A stretch of DNA of 64,000 nt from Croceibacterium atlanticum (GCF_001008165.2 NZ_CP011452.2:3322292-3386291); one strand, 5' to 3'. Shown: positions 27,419-37,389, counted from the first letter of the stretch. Notes: a model not told the origin generated them from the letters alone. A program made the numbers and translations.

Positions 27419-28039
27419 TTACTTGCCAATTGCCCGCTGATAGGCGGGGCGCGATTGCAGCCTTTGCCAATAGGCCGCCACATGTTCGGGAAGATCCAGA
27501 TCGAACCCGGCGAAATCGGCGATCACGAAAGCATAACCGATTGAAATGTCGGCAATGGTGAACCTGTCGCCGGTCACCCATTCCCGGCCATCGGCAAGAT
27601 GATTGTTCAGGAAGGCCAGCCGTTTTGCGACCTGGGAGAACAGATCCTTCACCGTGCCATTGGTCACCTCCTTCGCGAACACTCTGGTACGGAATATTGT
27701 GCCGAGCGGGACGGCAAGGTCAGATTCGCCGAAATGGAGGAATTGCAGATGTTCGGCATAGGCAGCCGGGTCCGGATTTGGCCCGGTGGTCAGCGCGGCC
27801 GCCTGTGCATTGCCAGCAACCAGCCTGCGCCCTGTCAGATATTGCAGGATCGCCAGGCTTTCGCACATCACGATGTTGTCATCCTCGATCGTGGGGACGG
27901 AGCCGAGCGGATTGACCTTCAGAAATTCCTCGCCAACGGGGAAGGAAACCCGCTCCACATGATAATCCTCTCCCAGTTCCTCCATCAGCCAGACGATGCG
28001 CAGGGAACGGGAATTGGGAACGTGGTAGATCGTGATCAT
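27419..28039 (-). CDS. Glutathione S-transferase family protein
   Basis: 206 residues from the ATG at 28039; an alternative ATG at 28066 overlaps the acsA stop by four bases. A thioredoxin-like N-terminal domain has the activating Ser in YHVPNSRSLRIVW, the cis-Pro in LGSVPTI and the gamma-glutamyl-binding ES in MCESLAIL. The helical C-terminal domain ends with TGDRFTIADISIGYAF. Sphingomonads use GSTs as beta-etherases and lyases in lignin breakdown, but nothing here proves LigE/F/G activity; detoxification is equally likely. It lies downstream of acsA on the same strand. Confidence 0.88.
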   Translation of the reverse strand: MITIYHVPNSRSLRIVWLMEELGEDYHVERVSFPVGEEFLKVNPLGSVPTIEDDNIVMCESLAILQYLTGRRLVAGNAQAAALTTGPNPDPAAYAEHLQFLHFGESDLAVPLGTIFRTRVFAKEVTNGTVKDLFSQVAKRLAFLNNHLADGREWVTGDRFTIADISIGYAFVIADFAGFDLDLPEHVAAYWQRLQSRPAYQRAIGK

Positions 28040-28062
28040 GTGCCTGGCCTCTTGTTGCCGGA

Positions 28063-30021
28063 TCAATCAGCCTGATTGGTCTGCGGACTGTTCGCGATCA
28101 GATCGTCCACCACGCCGGGATCGGCCAGGGTGGAAGTATCGCCCAGATTGCTCGTGTCGTTCTCCGCGATCTTGCGCAGGATGCGCCGCATGATCTTGCC
28201 GCTGCGTGTCTTGGGCAGGGAAGGGGCGAATTGCAGCACGTCCGGCGTGGCAATCGGGCCGATTTCACGGCGCACCCACTTGATCAGCTCGGCGCGCAAT
28301 TCGTCTGAATCCTCGGTCCCCGCCGTGGTGGTGACATAGGCATAGATGCCCTGTCCCTTGATCTCGTGCGGCATCCCGACAACGGCGGCTTCGGCCACTT
28401 TTTCATGCAGCACCAGCGCGCTTTCGATTTCGGCAGTGCCCATGCGGTGGCCGGAAACATTGATCACGTCGTCGATCCGGCCGGTGATCCAGTAATATCC
28501 ATCCTCGTCCCGGCGGGCGCCGTCTCCGGTGAAGTAATTGCCCGGGAAGGTGCTGAAATAGGTCTGGATGAAGCGTTCATGATCGCCATAGACCGTGCGC
28601 ATCTGGCCGGGCCAGCTATCGGTGATGACCAGCGGCCCCTCGGTCGCGCCGTGCTGCACCTTTCCGTCATTATCGACGATGGCAGGCTGCACGCCGAACA
28701 TCGGCATGGACGCGCTGCCGGGCTTGAGAGCGGTCGCGCCGGGCAGGGGGGTGATCATGTGGCCGCCCGTTTCCGTCTGCCACCATGTGTCCACGATGGG
28801 GCAGCGGCTGTCGCCCACCACCTTGTAATACCATTCCCACGCTTCGGGATTGATCGGTTCGCCGACCGAGCCGAGCACTTTCAGGCTCTTGCGGCTGGTG
28901 CGCGTGACCCAGTCATCCCCTTCGCGCATCAGGGCGCGCAGGGCGGTGGGTGCGGCATAGAATTGCGCCACCTGATATTTGTCCACGATCTGCCAGAAAC
29001 GGGAGAAATCCGGATAGTTCGGCACGCCTTCGAACATCAGCGTGATCGCGCCATTGGCCAGCGGGCCATAGACGACATAGGAATGGCCCGTGACCCAGCC
29101 GATATCGGCGGCGCACCAATAGACTTCGCCGCGGCGATAATCGAATGTGTATTCATGGGTCATGCTGGTCCACACGGCATAGCCGCCGGTAGTGTGCAGC
29201 ACGCCCTTGGGCTTGCCGGTGGAGCCGCTGGTATAGAGGATGAACAGCGGGTCTTCCGCGTTCATTTCCTCCGGTTCGCATTCCGGTTCCTGCCCCTTCA
29301 TCGCTTCGTGCCACCACACGTCGCGGCCTTCCTTCATGGCGATGTCGGCGCCCGTATGGCGGACGACGATCACGGTGGAGACATCCTTGGCGTGATGTTC
29401 CAGCGCCTCGTCCACATTGGCTTTCAGCGGAATATGCTTCCCGCCGCGCAGGCCTTCATCCGAAGTGATGACCAGGTCGCTGGTGCAATCGTCGATCCTG
29501 CCGCCCAGCGCCTCCGGGCTGAACCCGGCAAAGACTATCGAATGGACCGCGCCGATCCGGGCACAGGCCAGCATGGCGATGGCTGCTTCGGGGATCATCG
29601 GCAGATAGATGGTGACCCGGTCGCCCTTCTTCGCGCCATGTGCCTTCAGCACATTGGCAAAGCGGCAGGTTTCCTCGTGCAATTCGCGATAGGTGTAGCT
29701 GCGCGCCTCGTTCTCGGGATCGTCCGGCTCCCACAATATGGCGATATCGTCGCCCTTGTCGGCAAGATGCCGGTCAAGGCAGTTGGCCGAAAGGTTGAGC
29801 GTGCCATCCTCGAACCATTTGATGCGGAAATCGTCAGCCGCGAAACTGGTGTTCTTGACGGTGGAGAAGGGCTTGATCCAGTCGATCCGGCGGGCTTCCG
29901 TGGCCCAGAAGCTTTCCGGGTCTTCCACCGAATTGCGATAACGCTCTTCATAAGTGGCTGCGTCGATCAGGGCGTTCTTCGCCCAGGATTCCGGCACCGG
30001 ATAAACCGCCTTGTCGCTCAT
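28063..30021 (-). CDS. acsA: Acetyl-CoA synthetase (AMP-forming acetate-CoA ligase)
   Basis: 652 residues from the ATG at 30021 (GGAGCAGGTG upstream). The AMP-binding P-loop is [43 protein letters not shown] and the acetylatable Lys in TRSGKIMRR complete the enzyme. It activates acetate to acetyl-CoA. It is adjacent to the ferulate genes, whose product FerB releases acetyl-CoA, but acsA is a general housekeeping enzyme and the placement may be coincidental. Confidence 0.97.
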   Translation of the reverse strand: MSDKAVYPVPESWAKNALIDAATYEERYRNSVEDPESFWATEARRIDWIKPFSTVKNTSFAADDFRIKWFEDGTLNLSANCLDRHLADKGDDIAILWEPDDPENEARSYTYRELHEETCRFANVLKAHGAKKGDRVTIYLPMIPEAAIAMLACARIGAVHSIVFAGFSPEALGGRIDDCTSDLVITSDEGLRGGKHIPLKANVDEALEHHAKDVSTVIVVRHTGADIAMKEGRDVWWHEAMKGQEPECEPEEMNAEDPLFILYTSGSTGKPKGVLHTTGGYAVWTSMTHEYTFDYRRGEVYWCAADIGWVTGHSYVVYGPLANGAITLMFEGVPNYPDFSRFWQIVDKYQVAQFYAAPTALRALMREGDDWVTRTSRKSLKVLGSVGEPINPEAWEWYYKVVGDSRCPIVDTWWQTETGGHMITPLPGATALKPGSASMPMFGVQPAIVDNDGKVQHGATEGPLVITDSWPGQMRTVYGDHERFIQTYFSTFPGNYFTGDGARRDEDGYYWITGRIDDVINVSGHRMGTAEIESALVLHEKVAEAAVVGMPHEIKGQGIYAYVTTTAGTEDSDELRAELIKWVRREIGPIATPDVLQFAPSLPKTRSGKIMRRILRKIAENDTSNLGDTSTLADPGVVDDLIANSPQTNQAD

Positions 30022-30115
30022 CACCTGCTCCCACACACTTGCTGGCAGCCTGATTAGGGAAAGCAGCCAGTCCGGGAAAGGGGCTAGGCCGCATGGCGCC
30101 CCGGCTCAAGAGGGA

Positions 30116-30526
30116 TCAGGTCCAGAGCGCGGCCAGCGCCGGCAGCAGATGATTGCGGTGTTCCGCCGGAACGCGCCGCAGCAGTTCGGCTTCATATGTA
30201 TCAATGACATTGCGCGCTTCCGCCAGCCGGGCTTGGCCGGCCGCGGTCAGTGCAAGCCCTTGGGACTTGCCGTCGATCGGCGCCCGATCGATCAGGCCGG
30301 CATCTTCCATCCGTTTCAGCAGCGGCACCATATTGGCGCGCTGAATGGCCAGTTGCCGGCCCAGCGCACTGGCGGTGACGCCGGGGTTTTCGCCGATCAG
30401 GATCAGGGCGGATGCATCGGACTGGCGCAGGCCGATTGCGCTTAGCCGCGCGGCAAGTTCCGATGCAGTCGCCAGCGCGGCGCGGCGGAGCGCATAGCCG
30501 GGCAGGCTGGGCAATGGATCTCGCAT
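30116..30526 (-). CDS. ferC: MarR-family repressor of the ferulate operon (FerC-like)
   Basis: 136 residues with the MarR winged helix: GVTASALGRQLAIQRANMVPLLKRMEDAGLIDR, and a wing near DGKSQGLALTAAG. It diverges from ferB. In Sphingobium SYK-6 the MarR-type FerC represses ferBA and is released by hydroxycinnamoyl-CoA thioesters; the same regulator type and divergent arrangement are seen here. A 16-base inverted repeat at 30546-30561, just upstream of its own start, is the likely operator and would give autoregulation too. Confidence 0.85.
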   Translation of the reverse strand: MRDPLPSLPGYALRRAALATASELAARLSAIGLRQSDASALILIGENPGVTASALGRQLAIQRANMVPLLKRMEDAGLIDRAPIDGKSQGLALTAAGQARLAEARNVIDTYEAELLRRVPAEHRNHLLPALAALWT

Positions 30527-30545
30527 GGTGGGAGCCTAGCGATTG

Positions 30546-30561
30546 TTGTTGATCATAACAA
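30546..30561. promoter_or_regulatory. Putative FerC operator, inverted repeat
   Basis: Perfect arms TTGTT and AACAA with a six-base centre (GATCAT) give a 16-base site, the usual size for MarR proteins. It lies 20 bases upstream of the ferC start codon and about 75 bases upstream of ferB, in an AT-rich patch, and so could control both directions. Confidence 0.65.
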
Positions 30562-30635
30562 TACCCGCCGATAAGGGGGAGGCAATGCGAAAGCCGGACC
30601 GCGTCCGGCGACTCATTTGTCCGAGGAGAGACCAA

Positions 30636-31496
30636 ATGGCCATGCCGTCCAAACCAGATCCGCGTCCGCAGGAAGAAACCGTCAAATATGAAGTGATTGA
30701 CGATGTTGCCTGGGTTTATTTCAACCGCCCGGACAAGCGCAACTGCATGAGCCCCAAGCTCAACCGCCAGATGAAGATCGTCCTGGAAGAGCTGGAATTC
30801 CGCGACGATGTGAAGGTGCTGGTGCTGACTGGCGAAGGCACGGCCTGGACTGCGGGCATGGACCTGCTGGAATATTTCCGCATGACCGAAGCGGAAGGGC
30901 TGGGCGCCATCCGCAAGAGTCAGCGTGAAAGCTATGGCTGGTTCGAACGCCTGCGCTGGTATGAAAAGCCGACCGTTGCGATGATCAATGGCTGGTGCTT
31001 CGGCGGCGGCTACGGCCCGCTGTTCGGTTGCGATATCGCCGTTGCGTCGGAAGATGCGCAGTTCGGCCTGTCGGAAATCAACTGGGGCATCCTGCCCGGT
31101 GGCGGCGCCTCCAAGGTGGCGCAGGAACTCATGCCGTTCCGCAAGGCCATGTATCACGCGATGATGGGTGAAAACCTGACCGGCAAGCAGGCCGAAGAAC
31201 AGGGCCTGGTCACCGAATGTGTGCCGGCTGACAAGCTGAAGGAACGCGTGCAGGAAATCTGCGACGTTCTGAAGAAGAAGGAAACCCACGCCCTTCGTGC
31301 CACCAAGTGGACGATGCGCCGCATGGTCGACATGACCTATGACAACGGCCTCGATTACCAGATCCGCGCTCAGGAAGCGCTGCACAGCTTCGGCGGCAAG
31401 GAAGCCCGCACGGAAGCGACCAGCCAGTTCCTCGACAAGAAGGAATTCAAGCCGGGTCTGGGTACTTTCGATACGAGCAAGATCAAGAAGGATTGA
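30636..31496 (+). CDS. ferB: Feruloyl-CoA (p-hydroxycinnamoyl-CoA) hydratase/lyase
   Basis: 286 residues from the ATG at 30636 with GAGGAGAG upstream; an earlier in-frame start at 30543 lies in the operator. Crotonase fold: VYFNRPDKRNCMSP, WTAGMDLLEYF, the oxyanion segment NGWCFGGGYGPL and the catalytic Glu in FGLSEINWGI. The sequence tracks the Pseudomonas/SYK-6 hydroxycinnamoyl-CoA hydratase-lyase, not a beta-oxidation hydratase. It converts feruloyl-CoA to vanillin plus acetyl-CoA (4-coumaroyl-CoA to 4-hydroxybenzaldehyde). It is followed by ferA after 106 bases that contain a hairpin. Confidence 0.95.
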   Translation: MAMPSKPDPRPQEETVKYEVIDDVAWVYFNRPDKRNCMSPKLNRQMKIVLEELEFRDDVKVLVLTGEGTAWTAGMDLLEYFRMTEAEGLGAIRKSQRESYGWFERLRWYEKPTVAMINGWCFGGGYGPLFGCDIAVASEDAQFGLSEINWGILPGGGASKVAQELMPFRKAMYHAMMGENLTGKQAEEQGLVTECVPADKLKERVQEICDVLKKKETHALRATKWTMRRMVDMTYDNGLDYQIRAQEALHSFGGKEARTEATSQFLDKKEFKPGLGTFDTSKIKKD

Positions 31497-31502
31497 TCTG
31501 GC

Positions 31503-31527
31503 AGGGCGGGCTTGTCGGGTCCGCCCT
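31503..31527 (+). promoter_or_regulatory. Hairpin between ferB and ferA
   Basis: A seven-bp stem (AGGGCGG pairing with CCGCCCT, 11-base loop) starts six bases after the ferB stop. There is no T-run. It may protect the ferB message or set a ferB-over-ferA expression ratio. Confidence 0.4.
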
Positions 31528-31602
31528 CCGACCGTAGGGACACGCGGAATTTCGGATGCTCCGGCATGGTTGCCGGGGCATTCGCATGGGAGGATTGCTG
31601 CA

Positions 31603-33723
31603 ATGAGCGAACGGCGTTTCACCAATGAACAGATCGACCGGCTGCTGCGCCCCAAATCGGTGGCGGTTATCGGCGCGTCGGACCGCAAGGGCGCGCTTGG
31701 CGCGACGCTGCTCAACAATCTGGTGCAGTATGAATTTGATGGCGATATCTATCCCGTCAATCCGAAGCGGGACGAATTGCTGGGCCTGAAGGTCTATCAC
31801 ACGGTGGATGAACTGCCCGAAGGCATCGATTGCGCCGTTCTTGCCATTCCGCGTCCCTTCGTGCTCGATACGGTGCGCGGCCTTGCGGCCCGCAAATGCG
31901 GCGCGGTTGTGATCTATTCCGCCGGTTTCTCCGAAGCCGGGGAAGAAGGCATGAAGGAACAGCTCGAACTGGGCGAAATCGCCCGCGAACACGGCATGGT
32001 GATCGAAGGGCCGAACTGCCTGGGCTGCACCAATTATGTCGAACGCGTGCCGCTGACCTTCGTTGAAACCAACATGCAGACGCCGCCCAAGGGCACGCGC
32101 GCTGTTGGCATTGCCAGCCAGTCCGGCGCGCTGGCCGCCGTGCTGGCGACTGCGCTGCATCCGCGCGGCTGCTACGTCTCCACCTCCGTTTCCACCGGCA
32201 ATGAAGCGGCTTCGGGCGTGGAAGATTATGTGAACTGGCTCGTCGATGACGAGGATACGCATGTCATCGCCATGTATGTGGAAAGCCTGCGCCGGCCCAA
32301 GGCCTTCATCGAAGCGGCCCGGCGCGCCCGCGCGGCCGGCAAGCCGATCATCATGCTGCACCCGGGCAAGTCCAACAAGGCGCAGGAATCGGCTGCCACC
32401 CACACGGGCGCCATGGCCGGCGATTATGCGCTGATGAAGACCAAGCTAGCCCGTGAAGGCGTGATCTTCGCCGATACGCTGGAAGAGCTGGAAGACATTA
32501 CCGAAATCGCCCTGCGCTGCCCGGCTCTGCCCGGCGCCAATATGGCGGTTCTGGGCGAAAGCGGCGCGCTGCGTGGCCTGGCCTTCGACATTGCCGAGGA
32601 TATCGGCCTCGACCTGATCGATCTGAATGACGATAACAGCCCGGCCCTTCGCGCCGTGCTGCCCGATTTCGTGCCGGTTTCCAATCCGACGGACATCACG
32701 GCGATCGGCCTGTCGGAGCCAGAGATCTACACCAAGGTGCTGACTGCGCTGCTGGATGATGACCGGGTCGGCTCGGTGGTCGCCTCCATCATCCAGTCGG
32801 ACCCGATCACCAGCGGCATCAAGTTTCCGCATATCATCAAGGTGCTGGAAGACGGCAGCTTCGCCAAGCCGCTGGTCTTCGCCGGCGTCGATGAAGGCGC
32901 CACCGTGCCGCAGGAATATATCGACGGGCTACGCAAGGTCGGCATTCCCTGGTTCCCGAGCACGGAACGCGCCTATCGCGCGATCGCGCGGCTGGCGGAT
33001 CTTGCCAAGCGCGATCTGACGGACCAGTCGGGCGAACCCTTGCCCCTTTCCGGCATGGCCGAAGTGTCCGGCGTCGTGCCTGAATACAAGGCCAAGGAAT
33101 TGCTCCGCCCGGCGGGCATCGCTTTCCCGGAAAGCAAATTCGCCCCCAGCGCGGATGAAGCGGCCGCCGTGGCCGAAACCATCGGTTTCCCGGTGGTGAT
33201 GAAGGCGCAGGCTGCCGCACTTGGCCACAAGAGCGATGCCGGCGGTGTCATCCTGAACCTGAAGACCGCGGACGAAGTGCGCGAAGCCTTCACCCGCATG
33301 TATGACAATGTGGCCAGCTATGATTCCTCCATCACGCTGGACGGCGTGCTGGTTGAAAAAATGGGCCGCATGGGCACCGAAATGATCGTCGGCGCCAAGT
33401 CCGATCCGCAGTGGGGCCCGGTCGTGCTGGCCGGCTTTGGCGGCGTGACGGCGGAAATCCTCAAGGACGTGAAGCTGTTCACCCCGGATATGGGCGTGGA
33501 ACGGGTGAAGGAAGGCTTGCTGGCATTGAAGCAGGCGCCGATCCTGAAGGGCTATCGCGGATCGCCGGAACTGGATGTCGATGCTCTGGCCGATCTGATC
33601 GTGAAGATCGGGCAGGTCATGACCGGCAATCCTTCCATCCGCGAAATCGATCTCAACCCGGTGATCATCCATCCCAAGGGTGATGGAGTGGTTGCGCTCG
33701 ACGCGCTGATGCTGGTCGACTGA
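31603..33723 (+). CDS. ferA: Feruloyl-CoA synthetase, ADP-forming acyl-CoA synthetase family
   Basis: 706 residues from the ATG at 31603 (GGGAGGATTGCTGCA upstream). The domain order is CoA-binding (LLRPKSVAVIGASDRKGALG), succinyl-CoA-ligase-like flavodoxin domains with the phosphorylated His in ATHTGAMAGD, and a C-terminal ATP-grasp (VVMKAQAAALGHKSDAGGVIL). This is the NDP-forming type, as FerA of Sphingobium SYK-6, and unlike the AMP-forming Fcs of Pseudomonas. It activates ferulate and other hydroxycinnamates for FerB. The operon with ferB and the ferC neighbour make the assignment strong. Confidence 0.93.
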   Translation: MSERRFTNEQIDRLLRPKSVAVIGASDRKGALGATLLNNLVQYEFDGDIYPVNPKRDELLGLKVYHTVDELPEGIDCAVLAIPRPFVLDTVRGLAARKCGAVVIYSAGFSEAGEEGMKEQLELGEIAREHGMVIEGPNCLGCTNYVERVPLTFVETNMQTPPKGTRAVGIASQSGALAAVLATALHPRGCYVSTSVSTGNEAASGVEDYVNWLVDDEDTHVIAMYVESLRRPKAFIEAARRARAAGKPIIMLHPGKSNKAQESAATHTGAMAGDYALMKTKLAREGVIFADTLEELEDITEIALRCPALPGANMAVLGESGALRGLAFDIAEDIGLDLIDLNDDNSPALRAVLPDFVPVSNPTDITAIGLSEPEIYTKVLTALLDDDRVGSVVASIIQSDPITSGIKFPHIIKVLEDGSFAKPLVFAGVDEGATVPQEYIDGLRKVGIPWFPSTERAYRAIARLADLAKRDLTDQSGEPLPLSGMAEVSGVVPEYKAKELLRPAGIAFPESKFAPSADEAAAVAETIGFPVVMKAQAAALGHKSDAGGVILNLKTADEVREAFTRMYDNVASYDSSITLDGVLVEKMGRMGTEMIVGAKSDPQWGPVVLAGFGGVTAEILKDVKLFTPDMGVERVKEGLLALKQAPILKGYRGSPELDVDALADLIVKIGQVMTGNPSIREIDLNPVIIHPKGDGVVALDALMLVD

Positions 33724-33734
33724 TCCAGCCCTGG

Positions 33735-33777
33735 CACATGCGATCCGGCCTGCCTTCTCGCGGTTGGATCGCATGTG
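33735..33777. terminator. Long hairpin after ferA
   Basis: A 12-bp perfect stem (arms 33735-33746 and 33766-33777, 19-base loop) begins 12 bases after the ferA stop. No T-run follows, so it is a terminator or mRNA end-protecting structure for ferBA by position. Confidence 0.6.
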
Positions 33778-33850
33778 GCGCATTACATCGGCATGATTAT
33801 GGCGATTGGGCCGGTTTGCCCCCGCGCGGTCGGCCGGGCAGGTGCGGCGC

Positions 33851-34684
33851 CTATCTGGTAATTCTGTAATCGATGCGGATGCGGACCCATTCGCCGATCA
33901 TTTCCTTTCCCCCGAGGCGGGGAGGGCGGACGCGGAATTGCCAGGCCGCCGCCAGCGCGGCGCGGGCGACATTCGATCCGCGAGGGGATTCTTCCAGCGC
34001 GACGCAATCTTCCACGCGGTAATTCGGCGCGGTCTTGCATGCTATCAGGCCCCAGCCGGGCCGGGCGGTTGAAAGATAGCCGGCCATCTCGTCACGGGTC
34101 GGCTCCCGATACCAGCGTGCGGCATAAAGCGGCTCGCCATTCGGCGCGGTGCCGACCCGCTCCGTATCGGGCGGGCCGGGTTCCATGTCAGCCGGGCCAT
34201 AGGCCGGTTGGCTGGCGGCGGGCGGTGCGGGCGCGCTTTCCCTGGTGGCAATATCGGCAGAGGCCATCTGGTCACGGGTCAGCGGGATGAAGGCCGGAAT
34301 CGATGGGGCCGGTCGCGGTTCCAGGACCGGTTCCAATACCGGCTCAGGCGGCGTCTCCGTCGGTTCAGCCTCGCGCACCTGTTCCTGAACGCTCTGTTCC
34401 TGCTCGGTCTCGGGCTGCGGTTCGGGGGCCTGATCCGGTTCAGCGTCGCCAGCGTCGAATGTAGCGATTGCCGGGCCCATCACCTCTGGCGGAGAGTTTA
34501 CCCAGCCGATTGTCAGCAGCAGGCCGATAAGCAAGGCTTCCAGCGCCAGCGCGACGATAATGCCCATTGCGCGCGGACCCAGCCCCGCACGAATGCGTTC
34601 CCGCAAGGAACCCTCTGGCACGTCGCTTGGCTGGAACAAGGAACCTCGGCTTCGGCGGCCACGGGTGCGATCCACCCCGGGCAA
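33851..34684 (-). CDS. TonB-like energy-transducer-type protein
   Basis: 277 residues from a possible TTG at 34684; a GTG three codons later is an alternative and the true start is uncertain because no strong RBS is seen. Layout: basic cytoplasmic N-terminus (residues 1-38), one membrane helix (about 40-60), a long Pro/Glu-rich periplasmic stretch (EPQPETEQEQ, PEPVLEPVLEPRP), and a C-terminal domain whose ending (AAWQFRVRPPRLGGKEM, then VRIRIDYRITR) resembles a TonB C-terminal strand pattern. It may couple to outer-membrane receptors; no ExbB/ExbD genes are nearby. It is unlinked to neighbours. Confidence 0.65.
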   Translation of the reverse strand: MPGVDRTRGRRSRGSLFQPSDVPEGSLRERIRAGLGPRAMGIIVALALEALLIGLLLTIGWVNSPPEVMGPAIATFDAGDAEPDQAPEPQPETEQEQSVQEQVREAEPTETPPEPVLEPVLEPRPAPSIPAFIPLTRDQMASADIATRESAPAPPAASQPAYGPADMEPGPPDTERVGTAPNGEPLYAARWYREPTRDEMAGYLSTARPGWGLIACKTAPNYRVEDCVALEESPRGSNVARAALAAAWQFRVRPPRLGGKEMIGEWVRIRIDYRITR

Positions 34685-35362
34685 GTGCAGGCCTGATAGG
34701 GCGGATCACCCATCGCCGTAAAGCCTGCCTGAGGTCTTGCCCAGCCGATTGGCGGAACGCCGCAGGCCCGCCGTTCAATTTCGCGTCAGCGCCAGCGGAA
34801 AAGGCGCGCCAGAAATCCCGGTTCTTCCATGGGTTGAATCTTGCCGAAGCGAGAGAGGCGCAGGCTCGGGTCGAGCGGTGGGCGGGGCACGCTCCATCTG
34901 TCCGGGCGGCTACTGCGATAGCTGTGTTTCGACATCATACGTCTCCGTTGATCCGCAATTGCGAAGAATGGGTGCGACCGTATGTTCGACTGCAGCGATC
35001 ATATCCCATCTGCGGGATAGGTCCGAGCGTCTTTTGTGTCGAAGATATGCACCGGCTTATCCACAGGTAGACGGGCCGGGCGCTGCTATTTCGAGTCGGT
35101 TTTGCAGGGCCGGCTGAAATCTTCATGCGGCAGAGATGTTTCGGAAAGACAGTTCCCGCAGGACCTTCACACAAGCGCGCTCCGGGATGTGCGCGCCAAT
35201 GTTGTAATTCGGCAACGAGACACCATCTTTATGCAATCTCACGTCGCCTGCGACGGGCCTTGCCGCGATTCCGCGCGGCAGTTCCAAACCTATGAGTCTT
35301 CGCTCTCGCCCCCTTGCGGCGGGCGTGTGTCGGCGACGTTCCATTCTCAGGAAGGAGTATCC
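34685..35362. other. Long non-coding stretch upstream of IF-1
   Basis: About 680 bases with no credible gene; the open frames present have no RBS and lack protein-like composition. Visible signals are a 10-base palindrome CGCAATTGCG at 34954-34963, a six-bp hairpin at 35002-35019 (TATCCC/GGGATA), and one perfect DnaA box (TTATCCACA) at 35057-35065. The part near 35363 probably holds the promoter and a long leader for infA. No tRNA was found. Confidence 0.5.
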
Positions 35363-35626
35363 GTGGCCAAGGAAGAATTGCTTACCGTAGAAGGCGAAAT
35401 TGACGAGATCCTGCCCGATGGCCGTTTCGGTGTAACGCTGGACAATAATCACCGCATCATCGCCTATACCGCTGGAAAGATGCGCCGTTTCCGCATCCGC
35501 TCAGTCGTGGGGGATCGCGTGCATGTGGAAATGACCCCCTATGATCTCAGCAAGGGGCGGATCGTCTATCGCGAACGCACTCCCGGTCAGGGTGGGCCGC
35601 GCCGGCGCGCCGGGGGTATGCGCTGA
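35363..35626 (+). CDS. infA: Translation initiation factor IF-1, C-terminally extended form
   Basis: 87 residues from a GTG at 35363 with an ideal GGAAGGAGT upstream. The S1-like OB fold is complete: [40 protein letters not shown] and [17 protein letters not shown]-1 is normally about 72 residues; here a 15-residue Gly/Arg/Pro tail ([15 protein letters not shown]) follows the normal end. IF-1 sits in the A-site of the 30S subunit during initiation. The tail may contact rRNA. It may be the only IF-1 or a second, divergent copy; this cannot be told from the window. Confidence 0.88.
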   Translation: MAKEELLTVEGEIDEILPDGRFGVTLDNNHRIIAYTAGKMRRFRIRSVVGDRVHVEMTPYDLSKGRIVYRERTPGQGGPRRRAGGMR

Positions 35627-35738
35627 TCACCGGCTGAATTCGCTTCAGTCTCCTGTCGCGATCGGGCTGGCGGCAATGCTGCCAGCCATCGCGGCGCCGA
35701 TTTCCCCTTTGCCTATAATCGCTGTGTAAGGCGGCACT

Positions 35739-36923
35739 TCAGAAGGCGGCTATGCCCGTAATAGCCCGGCCGAGGATCAGCGCATGGATATCATGCGTTC
35801 CTTCATAGGTGTTCACCGTTTCCAGATTGGCCATGTGGCGCATCACGTGGAATTCTTCGGAAATGCCGTTGCCCCCATGCATGTCCCGCGCGGCGCGGGC
35901 AATTTCCAGCGCCTTGCCGACATTGTTGCGTTTGACCAGGCTGATCATTTCCGGCGCAAAATCGCCTTCATCCATACAGCGGCCGACTTGCAGGCTGGCC
36001 TGGAGGCCGAGTGCGATCTCCGTCGCCATATCGGCCAGTTTCTTCTGGAATAGCTGGTTGGCGGCGATCGGTTTGCCGAACTGCCTGCGGTCCAGCCCAT
36101 ATTGCCGGGCCGCTGAATAGCACGCCTCGGCAGCGCCCATACTGCCCCATGAAATGCCGTAGCGGGCACGGTTGAGGCATGAGAACGGCCCCCTTATGCC
36201 TTCCACGCCCGGCAGAATGGCATCGGCGGGCAATTTCACCTCATCCATTACCACTTCGCCGGTCGTACTGGTGCGGAGGGACAATTTGCCCTCTATTTTC
36301 GGGGCAGAGAGACCCGGCATGCCCTTTTCCAGCACGAAGCCGCGGATTTTCCCGCCATGCGCTTCGCTCTTCGCCCAAATCACGAAGATGTCGGCAAAGG
36401 GGGCGTTGGTGATCCATGTCTTGGTGCCGGACAGGCTGAAACCATCGCCATCCCTGCGGGCAAAGCTGCGCATGGATCCGGGGTCCGATCCGGCGTCCGG
36501 TTCGGTCAGGCCGAAGCAGCCAATCGCCTGGCCGCTCGTAAGGCGGGGCAGATAATATTCGCGCTGCTGCTGCGATCCGAAAGCCTCGATCGGGTGAATC
36601 ACCAGGCTCGACTGGACAGATGCCATCGAACGATAGCCGGAATCGACCCGCTCGATCTCCCGCGCGACGAGGCCGTAAGCCACATAGCCTGCATCAGCGC
36701 CGCCGGATTCCTCGCGCGCGGTGACGCCAAGCAGGCCGGCATCCCCCATCATCGGGAACAGTTCGGGCGCGCTGATCTCTTCGCGATAGGCCCGGATCAC
36801 GCGCGGCATAAGCACATCCTGTGCGAAACGCCGTGCGGCATCGCGGATCATCCGCTCTTCTTCGGTGAGCAGTTTTTCGAGGCCGAGCGGGTCGGCCCAA
36901 TCGAACGGCGTCTTGTCTGCCAT
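35739..36923 (-). CDS. gcdH: Glutaryl-CoA dehydrogenase
   Basis: 394 residues of the acyl-CoA dehydrogenase fold. The glutaryl-CoA dehydrogenase group is indicated by the catalytic Glu in [20 protein letters not shown], by [13 protein letters not shown] and [12 protein letters not shown], and by the Arg-containing N-terminal region. It oxidises and decarboxylates glutaryl-CoA to crotonyl-CoA with FAD, in lysine/tryptophan or aromatic breakdown through glutaryl-CoA. It stands alone; no CoA-transferase or ETF gene is adjacent. Confidence 0.92.
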   Translation of the reverse strand: MADKTPFDWADPLGLEKLLTEEERMIRDAARRFAQDVLMPRVIRAYREEISAPELFPMMGDAGLLGVTAREESGGADAGYVAYGLVAREIERVDSGYRSMASVQSSLVIHPIEAFGSQQQREYYLPRLTSGQAIGCFGLTEPDAGSDPGSMRSFARRDGDGFSLSGTKTWITNAPFADIFVIWAKSEAHGGKIRGFVLEKGMPGLSAPKIEGKLSLRTSTTGEVVMDEVKLPADAILPGVEGIRGPFSCLNRARYGISWGSMGAAEACYSAARQYGLDRRQFGKPIAANQLFQKKLADMATEIALGLQASLQVGRCMDEGDFAPEMISLVKRNNVGKALEIARAARDMHGGNGISEEFHVMRHMANLETVNTYEGTHDIHALILGRAITGIAAF

Positions 36924-36996
36924 GCTGATCCTTCTCTGCGGCTGTCTTAACCGTGGAGGATCGGCGCGCCAAATGGCTTGCGCTGGCCGGCGGCCC

Positions 36997-37389
36997 TCAG
37001 TGCGAGGATTTTGCCTGGTCGAGTGCTGCCTGCAACATGTCGATCATGTGATCGGGCGGGCAGGGCTTGTTGCAGGCAATGGCGCGGGGATAGCGTTTGC
37101 GCATCTCTTCCGCATCGACATGGCCGGAATGGAAAATGATGGGGACACCGGCTTCCGTCAACGCATCCGCAAGCGGGAAGACCTCGCCATCCTTGGTGAA
37201 TACATCGAGTATGGCGCAATCGGGCAAGCCACGGCCCAATGCGGAAAATGCGGTTTTCTTGTCTGCGAATGGCCCTTCAAGCGCATAGCCGAGATCCTTG
37301 ACCGTCTCGGACAGGTCGAGAGCGATGATGAACTCATCCTCGACCACCAGGACCCTCGGCCTCTCTTCGCTTAATGCGGCGGTTGCCAT
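36997..37389 (-). CDS. Single-domain response regulator
   Basis: 130 residues. Receiver landmarks: acidic cluster in [13 protein letters not shown], phospho-acceptor Asp in [13 protein letters not shown], Ser in IFHSGHVD and Lys in [11 protein letters not shown]. There is no output domain. This subtype (VEDEFIIA) is often paired with HWE-type histidine kinases in alphaproteobacteria, but no kinase is present here. It has no clear functional neighbour. Confidence 0.88.
   Translation of the reverse strand: MATAALSEERPRVLVVEDEFIIALDLSETVKDLGYALEGPFADKKTAFSALGRGLPDCAILDVFTKDGEVFPLADALTEAGVPIIFHSGHVDAEEMRKRYPRAIACNKPCPPDHMIDMLQAALDQAKSSH

Noticed and set aside
28366..30057. Plus-strand 563-codon open frame opposite acsA
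   Set aside because: Antisense shadow of acsA; no motif and poor start.
35057..35065. Replication origin at the DnaA box
   Set aside because: There is one perfect box only, with no cluster, no AT-rich unwinding region and no dnaA, hemE or parAB genes next to it.
34567..35117. Two plus-strand frames of about 126 and 167 codons upstream of IF-1
   Set aside because: Cys/Arg-rich, no RBS, one overlaps the TonB-like gene; treated as non-coding.
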